A stretch of 16,786 nucleotides of DNA from Haloferacaceae archaeon. Lineage in GTDB: Archaea > Halobacteriota > Halobacteria > Halobacteriales > Haloferacaceae. A program made the position numbers and the translations under genes. Below the pieces are notes generated by a model that worked only from the letters and a program-made list of their open reading frames with translations, did no database searches and was not told where the DNA came from. Where the stretch lies: positions 1-16,786 of the forward strand of contig PWFE01000045.1 of NCBI GenBank assembly GCA_003554115.1, given 5' to 3'. Shown one piece after another: positions 13,101-16,786 of the stretch (the stretch's first letter is position 1; each line of letters starts with the position of its first letter).

Positions 13101-14005
13101 GCGGTCACCTCCAGTTTCGCACAGTAAAACCCGCCCGTGTCGTTGAGATGCGGATAGATCCGGTGGGTGTTCTCAACGCTCGAATTATACACATCGTCCT
13201 TCCACTCGGTGACGCCGGGACGCGATTCGAGCGGACAGTCGAACTCAACGACATCGCAGTCCTCAGTCTCAAGAACGTGGTCGACGACAGCCTCGTTTTC
13301 TTCCGGGGCGAACGTACACGTCGAGTAGACAACCGTTCCGCCGGGTTTGGTAGCCTGGATCGCCCGCGAGAGAATCCCCTTTTGAATGGCGGCCACGCTG
13401 TGGACATGGTTCAGCGTCCACTGCTCGAGCGTATCGGGGTTTTTGCGGATCGTCCCCTCACACGAACAGGGAGCGTCGACAATCGCGCGGTCAAAGGCGT
13501 CAAAACTGAACGGTTTGAGCGAGAAGTTCCGGCCGTCCTGTTTGGTGACCGCGAGATTCGTCACGCCCAGCCGCTCGGCGTTGTGCCGGAGTGCCGACAG
13601 TCGACCTAGGTTGTTGTCGTTGCCCACAACGATTCCCGTGTCGTCCATCATCGCCGACAGCTGGGTGGTTTTGCTTCCCGGTGCCGCACAGCTATCCCAG
13701 ATTTTTTCACCGGGTTGCGGATCGAGTGCGATTGCAGGGAGCGCCGAGACCTCCTCTTGGCCGTGAAGCCAGCCGTGAAAGTAGGGCCACGAGGTCCCCG
13801 GACCGCGTTCGTCAAGCCGCAAGAGCTGGGAGTTCCAGTCGACCATCTCATAGCCGACGCCCTCCTCGTCAAGTGCCCGCCGTGCCTGTTCGGGGCTCGC
13901 ATTAATTGTGTTGACCCTGACGACCGAGGGAAGGGGTCGCTCGCAGGCTGCAAAAAACGCCTCGCGGTCCTCAACGAGCGGGGCGTACCGCTCTAATGGA
14001 TTCAT
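13097..14005 (-). CDS. RsmB/NOP (NOL1/NOP2/Sun) family RNA m5C methyltransferase
   Basis: Transfers a methyl group from SAM to C5 of cytosine in tRNA or rRNA. The protein has 302 residues, just the N-terminal RNA-recognition segment plus the catalytic Rossmann domain. Visible motifs are R-V-N-T (30-33), the SAM loop D-S-C-A-A-P-G-S-K-T (104-113), the acidic ribose ligand region V-V-G-N-D-N-N (126-132), D-A-P-C-S-C-E-G-T (177-185, release cysteine C180) and Y-S-T-C-T-F-A-P-E-E-N-E (227-238, nucleophile C230). Both cysteines of the m5C mechanism are present. It is closest in layout to archaeal Trm4-like enzymes, but tRNA versus rRNA specificity cannot be decided here. It lacks a C-terminal PUA domain, which the next gene supplies, with a four-base ATGA overlap. 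Confidence 0.9.
   Translation of the reverse strand: MNPLERYAPLVEDREAFFAACERPLPSVVRVNTINASPEQARRALDEEGVGYEMVDWNSQLLRLDERGPGTSWPYFHGWLHGQEEVSALPAIALDPQPGEKIWDSCAAPGSKTTQLSAMMDDTGIVVGNDNNLGRLSALRHNAERLGVTNLAVTKQDGRNFSLKPFSFDAFDRAIVDAPCSCEGTIRKNPDTLEQWTLNHVHSVAAIQKGILSRAIQATKPGGTVVYSTCTFAPEENEAVVDHVLETEDCDVVEFDCPLESRPGVTEWKDDVYNSSVENTHRIYPHLNDTGGFYCAKLEVTA
13105..13112 (-). promoter_or_regulatory. Shine-Dalgarno of the coupled PUA-like gene
   Basis: On the minus strand GGAGGTGA lies four bases before the ATG at 13100, inside the end of the methyltransferase gene. It is the strongest ribosome-binding site I saw, at an internal operon gene, while most first genes are leaderless. Confidence 0.75.
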
Positions 14006-14109
14006 AGACAGTGTTTCGGATGACTGCGTTTGTCCGTTTCGGAGTGCTCTCTATCCTGGCGAGTCGGCGGTGCCACCACAGTTAGGTAGTGATGATGCGT
14101 ATCTCGCCC

Positions 14110-14847
14110 ATGACACAAGTTGACATTGTCAACGAGGCGGTTTCGCTTGACAAGCCCGTGTTGGTCGAAGGCTTTCCGGGCGTCGGGCTGGTCGGCAAAA
14201 TGGCCGTCGACCACCTGATCGATACCTTCGAGATGGACCACTATGCCAACGTTCACTGCGGGTCGATCCCACCCATCGCAACGTACCGAGGCGAGACCCA
14301 CGAGTTGGCGACGCCGGTTCGGCTGTACGTCGACGCCGAGCGCGACCTCGTGGCTCTCCAGAGCGACGTCCCAATCGGTCCGGAGGCGGCCACCGAGTTC
14401 GGCGACTGCGTCGCTGGCTGGTTCGCCGACACAGGCGTGGTTCCGATCTATTTGTCGGGGTTGCCGCGACAGACCGACGGCCCGCCCGCGCTGTACGGCG
14501 TCTCCAGCGGTACAGTCGCTGGCCTGCTCAGCGCGGCCGGAATCGACACACCCGCCGGAATGGGGCTGATTTCAGGGCCAACCGGCGCGCTGTTGGCTCA
14601 CGCACTCGAAGACGACTCCGATGCGCTCGGACTCATTGTCGAATCAGACCCCCAACTCCCTGATCCGGTGGCCGCCCGCGTCGTGATCGAACAGGGAATC
14701 GAGCCCATTGCAGGCGTTTCGGTGCCGACTGAGAAGCTCTCGACGCGGGCCGACGAGATCGAGGAGGCCCGCGCGCAGTTGATCAAACGAATGCAGCAAT
14801 CGACCACTGACAGCAGTCGCGCCGAGCCGTTACAGATGTACCAGTAA
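14110..14847 (+). CDS. PAC2-family proteasome assembly chaperone with HbYX-type C-terminus
   Basis: A protein of 245 residues. The PAC2 fold is marked by V-L-V-E-G-F-P-G-V-G-L-V-G-K (17-30), the central S-D-V-P-I strand (85-89), V-P-I-Y-L-S-G-L (111-118) and G-L-I-S-G-P-T-G-A-L-L (152-162). A charged helix at 212-230 leads to a flexible tail ending M-Y-Q. Archaeal PAC2 proteins (PbaA, PbaB) and eukaryotic Pba1-Pba2 bind the 20S proteasome alpha ring, and hydrophobic-Tyr-X is the docking motif. The frame opens with GTG/ATG codons at 14089, 14092 and 14095. I chose the ATG at 14110 because it gives the family N-terminus and a weak TATA-like GTTAG lies 27 bases upstream. It is divergent from the methyltransferase and precedes grpE. 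Confidence 0.85.
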   Translation: MTQVDIVNEAVSLDKPVLVEGFPGVGLVGKMAVDHLIDTFEMDHYANVHCGSIPPIATYRGETHELATPVRLYVDAERDLVALQSDVPIGPEAATEFGDCVAGWFADTGVVPIYLSGLPRQTDGPPALYGVSSGTVAGLLSAAGIDTPAGMGLISGPTGALLAHALEDDSDALGLIVESDPQLPDPVAARVVIEQGIEPIAGVSVPTEKLSTRADEIEEARAQLIKRMQQSTTDSSRAEPLQMYQ

Positions 14848-14884
14848 GACGAACATCCCTCTATGGCTCACCCGTTTCTGAACG

Positions 14885-14890
14885 CTTAAG
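14885..14890 (+). promoter_or_regulatory. TATA box of grpE
   Basis: CTTAAG, inside the eight-base palindrome GCTTAAGC (14884-14891), is centred about 27 bases before the ATG at 14915. This predicts a leaderless mRNA. Confidence 0.45.
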
Positions 14891-14914
14891 CCGCCCAAGC
14901 CACTCCCAACTCGT

Positions 14915-15547
14915 ATGAGCGACGACCCCGCAGCGGTCGAGGAATCGACCCCCGAATCCGACGACAGCGAGGAGTCACCTGCCGCCAGCGGCGAGGCTAC
15001 GGCCGCCGAGTCGACTGACCCTGCAATAGATACGCTGGTCGACGCACTCGACCAGGACGAACACATCGAGACCGCACGCGATGTCGGCGACAGACTTGCC
15101 GAGCTCGAAGCCGAGGTTGCGGCGAAAGACGATGAAGTCGACGAACTCACCGACAAACTCGCACGCTCGCGGGCGGACTTTCAGAACTACAAAAAGCGGA
15201 ATAAAAAGAAACAGGACCGGATCCAACAGCAGGCCGCAGCGGATCTCGTCTCGCAGTTCACAACCGTCCGGGAAAACCTCGTTCGGGCCCTCGATCAAGA
15301 CGAGGGCGCGAACATCCGACCGGGCATCGAGTCGACGCTCGAAGAGTTCGATTCGATTCTCGAACGTGAAGGCGTTGAGATCATCTCTCCCGAACTCGGC
15401 ACGGACGTCGACCCTACTCGCCATGAAGTGATGATGCAGGTCGAAAGCGACCGCCCTGCAGGGACGATTGCGGACGTCTATCAGGCGGGTTATGCTCTCG
15501 AAGACCGGGTGTTGCAGGCTGCACAAGTGACAGTTAGCAAAGAATAA
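14915..15547 (+). CDS. grpE: GrpE nucleotide exchange factor
   Basis: A co-chaperone that opens the DnaK ATPase domain to release ADP. The protein has 210 residues. Residues 1-50 are a disordered acidic stretch typical of halophilic GrpE. Residues 56-108 are the long dimeric coiled coil, ending A-D-F-Q-N-Y-K-K-R. Residues 110-150 form the four-helix bundle (F-T-T-V-R-E-N-L-V-R-A-L). Residues 153-206 are the beta-wing that contacts DnaK, with the signature H-E-V-M-M-Q-V and then I-A-D-V-Y-Q-A-G-Y-A-L-E-D-R-V-L-Q-A-A-Q. It lies upstream of dnaK on the same strand, but a 155-base spacer with its own TATA box separates them, so the two need not share one transcript. Heat induction is expected from the family, not shown here. 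Confidence 0.95.
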   Translation: MSDDPAAVEESTPESDDSEESPAASGEATAAESTDPAIDTLVDALDQDEHIETARDVGDRLAELEAEVAAKDDEVDELTDKLARSRADFQNYKKRNKKKQDRIQQQAAADLVSQFTTVRENLVRALDQDEGANIRPGIESTLEEFDSILEREGVEIISPELGTDVDPTRHEVMMQVESDRPAGTIADVYQAGYALEDRVLQAAQVTVSKE

Positions 15548-15636
15548 CGCGACGGGTCGGTTGTATTGCGGTCATACTAAAGCTGTCGAGCACGCCGAAT
15601 CTGAAAAATCCAAAACCGCAAGACTGCGTCGACATC

Positions 15637-15670
15637 CTAGCAACCTGTGTGTCGTAGTATCTAGTAACCT
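15637..15670 (+). repeat. Direct repeat CTAGYAACCT at the dnaK promoter
   Basis: CTAGCAACCT (15637-15646) and CTAGTAACCT (15661-15670) are 24 bases apart start to start. The second runs into the TATA box. CTAG is rare in this window (about eight copies by eye), and three copies cluster at 15637-15709. This is a candidate activator or heat-shock regulator site. Confidence 0.4.
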
Positions 15671-15675
15671 TTAAC
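15670..15675 (+). promoter_or_regulatory. TATA box of dnaK
   Basis: TTTAAC is centred about 30 bases before the ATG at 15703, giving an mRNA with only a few leader bases. Confidence 0.45.
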
Positions 15676-15702
15676 CGAGACAAGCCGGTATTTGAGGCCA
15701 AG

Positions 15703-16786
15703 ATGGCTAGTGAGAAGATTCTCGGTATCGACCTTGGGACGACGAACAGCGCGTTCGCGGTGATGGAAGGCGGCGAGCCAGAAATCATCGTCAACTCGGA
15801 GGGCAATCGGACGACACCCTCGATTGTCGCCTTTTCGGATGACGACGAGCGTCTCGTCGGCAAACCCGCGAAAAACCAGGCTGTACAGAACCCTGAGAAG
15901 ACGATCCAGTCGATCAAACGCCACATGGGCGAAGAAGGCTACGAGGTCGACATTGAGGGCGAAAGCTACACGCCCGAACAGATCTCGGCAATGATTCTCC
16001 AGAAAATCAAACGTGACGCCGAGGAGTATCTGGGCCACGACGTCGAAAAGGCCGTCATCACGGTGCCGGCGTACTTCAACGACAAACAGCGCCAGGCAAC
16101 GAAAAACGCCGGCCAGATCGCCGGCCTTGAGGTCGAGCGGATCGTCAACGAACCAACCGCCGCCTCGATGGCCTACGGCCTCGACGACGAATCCGATCAA
16201 ACCGTGTTGGTCTACGACTTGGGTGGCGGCACCTTCGATGTGTCCGTCCTCGAACTCGGCGGCGGCGTCTATGATGTGGTCGCAACCAACGGTAACAACG
16301 ATCTCGGCGGCGACGACTGGGACGAAGCGATTATCGACCATCTCGCCGAGGAGTTCCAAAACAACCACGGCATCGATCTCCGTGAGGACCGCCAAGCACT
16401 CCAGCGTCTCAAAGAGGCCGCAGAAGAGGCTAAAATCGAACTCTCCTCGCGCAAAGAGGCCAAAATCAATCTGCCGTTTATTACTGCAACCGATTCGGGG
16501 CCAGTCCACCTTGAGACCTCGATCACCCGTGCAACGTTCGAGAACCTTACCTCGGAGCTGATCGACCGAACTGTCGGCCCAACCGAACAGGCAATCGAAG
16601 ACGCCGGCATCTCCGACAGCGATATCGACGAAGTCATTCTCGTCGGTGGCTCGACCCGGATGCCCCAGGTCGCCGAAAAGGTCGAGGAGATCATCGGCAA
16701 AGAGCCGAAAAAGAACGTTAACCCCGACGAAGCCGTCGCCCTCGGTGCAGCAATTCAGGGCGGTGTGCTCGCTGGGGATGTCGACG
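15703..16786 (+). CDS. dnaK: Hsp70 chaperone DnaK, N-terminal 361 codons (cut by window end)
   Basis: ATP-driven chaperone, partner of GrpE and DnaJ. The visible part is nearly the whole ATPase domain. It has phosphate-1 loop I-D-L-G-T-T-N-S (9-16), the I-T-V-P-A-Y-F segment (119-125), phosphate-2 loop [10 protein letters not shown] (170-179), the GrpE-contacting lobe with N-D-L-G-G-D-D-W-D (199-207), and the adenosine loop [11 protein letters not shown] (311-321). The stretch after M-G-E-E-G-Y lacks the roughly 25-residue insertion of Proteobacterial DnaK, so it is of the Gram-positive-like type usual in archaea, consistent with ancient acquisition from bacteria. The substrate-binding domain and any dnaJ gene lie beyond the window. 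The frame is open to the last base. Confidence 0.97.
   Translation, partial: MASEKILGIDLGTTNSAFAVMEGGEPEIIVNSEGNRTTPSIVAFSDDDERLVGKPAKNQAVQNPEKTIQSIKRHMGEEGYEVDIEGESYTPEQISAMILQKIKRDAEEYLGHDVEKAVITVPAYFNDKQRQATKNAGQIAGLEVERIVNEPTAASMAYGLDDESDQTVLVYDLGGGTFDVSVLELGGGVYDVVATNGNNDLGGDDWDEAIIDHLAEEFQNNHGIDLREDRQALQRLKEAAEEAKIELSSRKEAKINLPFITATDSGPVHLETSITRATFENLTSELIDRTVGPTEQAIEDAGISDSDIDEVILVGGSTRMPQVAEKVEEIIGKEPKKNVNPDEAVALGAAIQGGVLAGDVD

Noticed and set aside
15661..16509. Minus-strand ORF (282 codons) opposite dnaK
   Set aside because: It lies entirely antisense to the conserved DnaK ATPase domain and has no recognisable motif.
1..16786. Search for CRISPR arrays, insertion sequences, toxin-antitoxin pairs and defence operons
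   Set aside because: No spaced repeat series, transposase motif, terminal inverted repeats or recognisable defence gene was seen on either strand.

Overview
The window is chromosomal DNA of a haloarchaeon (class Halobacteria). The evidence is the acidic, Asp/Glu-rich proteins, archaeal TATA boxes placed 25-28 bases upstream of many start codons (leaderless transcripts), the archaea-specific amidotransferase subunit GatD, a PAC2-family proteasome chaperone, a TrmB-type regulator, several protein families I know only from haloarchaea, and the 5' half of an intron-containing elongator tRNA-Met. The base composition looks moderate for this group, so one of the less GC-rich genera (Halohasta- or Halonotius-like) is possible, but I cannot fix the genus from sequence alone. 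I see no insertion sequence, integrase, phage gene, CRISPR array, rRNA or origin. This is mostly a core housekeeping region.

Layout, left to right. (1) 1-78, minus strand: 5' exon plus partial intron of tRNA-Met(CAT), cut by the window edge, with its own TATA box. (2) 260-2490: a tandem PH-like domain protein, a small zinc-finger protein on the minus strand and a DedA/VTT membrane protein. (3) 2526-4040, minus: phosphoglycerate mutase GpmI, divergent from a single-domain PH protein (4147), which is followed by a DUF1405 membrane protein (4565). (4) 5282-5959: an ArsR-like regulator with two winged-helix segments, converging on a small membrane protein (5956-6432, minus). (5) 6535-8153: gatD and a small membrane protein. 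(6) 8158-10339, minus: a UspA protein, a putative nucleotide-modification (Nmad3-like) protein and a hexapeptide acyltransferase; the last two look like an operon. (7) 10340-10701: the only gene-free stretch above 300 bases, AT-rich in its middle, with a 13-base direct repeat and several small palindromes. (8) 10702-12570: a TrmB-family regulator, a CBS-pair protein and a SHOCT-type membrane protein. (9) 12579-14005, minus: an RNA m5C methyltransferase and, translationally coupled to it, a free-standing PUA-like domain. (10) 14110-16786: a PAC2 proteasome chaperone, grpE, and the first 361 codons of dnaK.

How the genes fit together. The right end is protein-quality-control territory: a probable 20S proteasome assembly factor ending in an HbYX-type tail, then the GrpE nucleotide-exchange factor and its DnaK partner, each with its own TATA box. 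Translation is served by gatD (Gln-tRNA formation, partner gatE not in the window), the RNA methyltransferase pair and the tRNA-Met. GpmI is the central glycolysis/gluconeogenesis enzyme. The remaining genes are regulators and small membrane proteins of unknown function.

I did not find a clear new biological system. The best leads are the HbYX-tailed PAC2 protein, the split methyltransferase/PUA pair, the orphan Nmad3-like gene paired with an acyltransferase, the repeat-bearing intergenic region ahead of the TrmB regulator, and a CTAG-containing direct repeat at the dnaK promoter.
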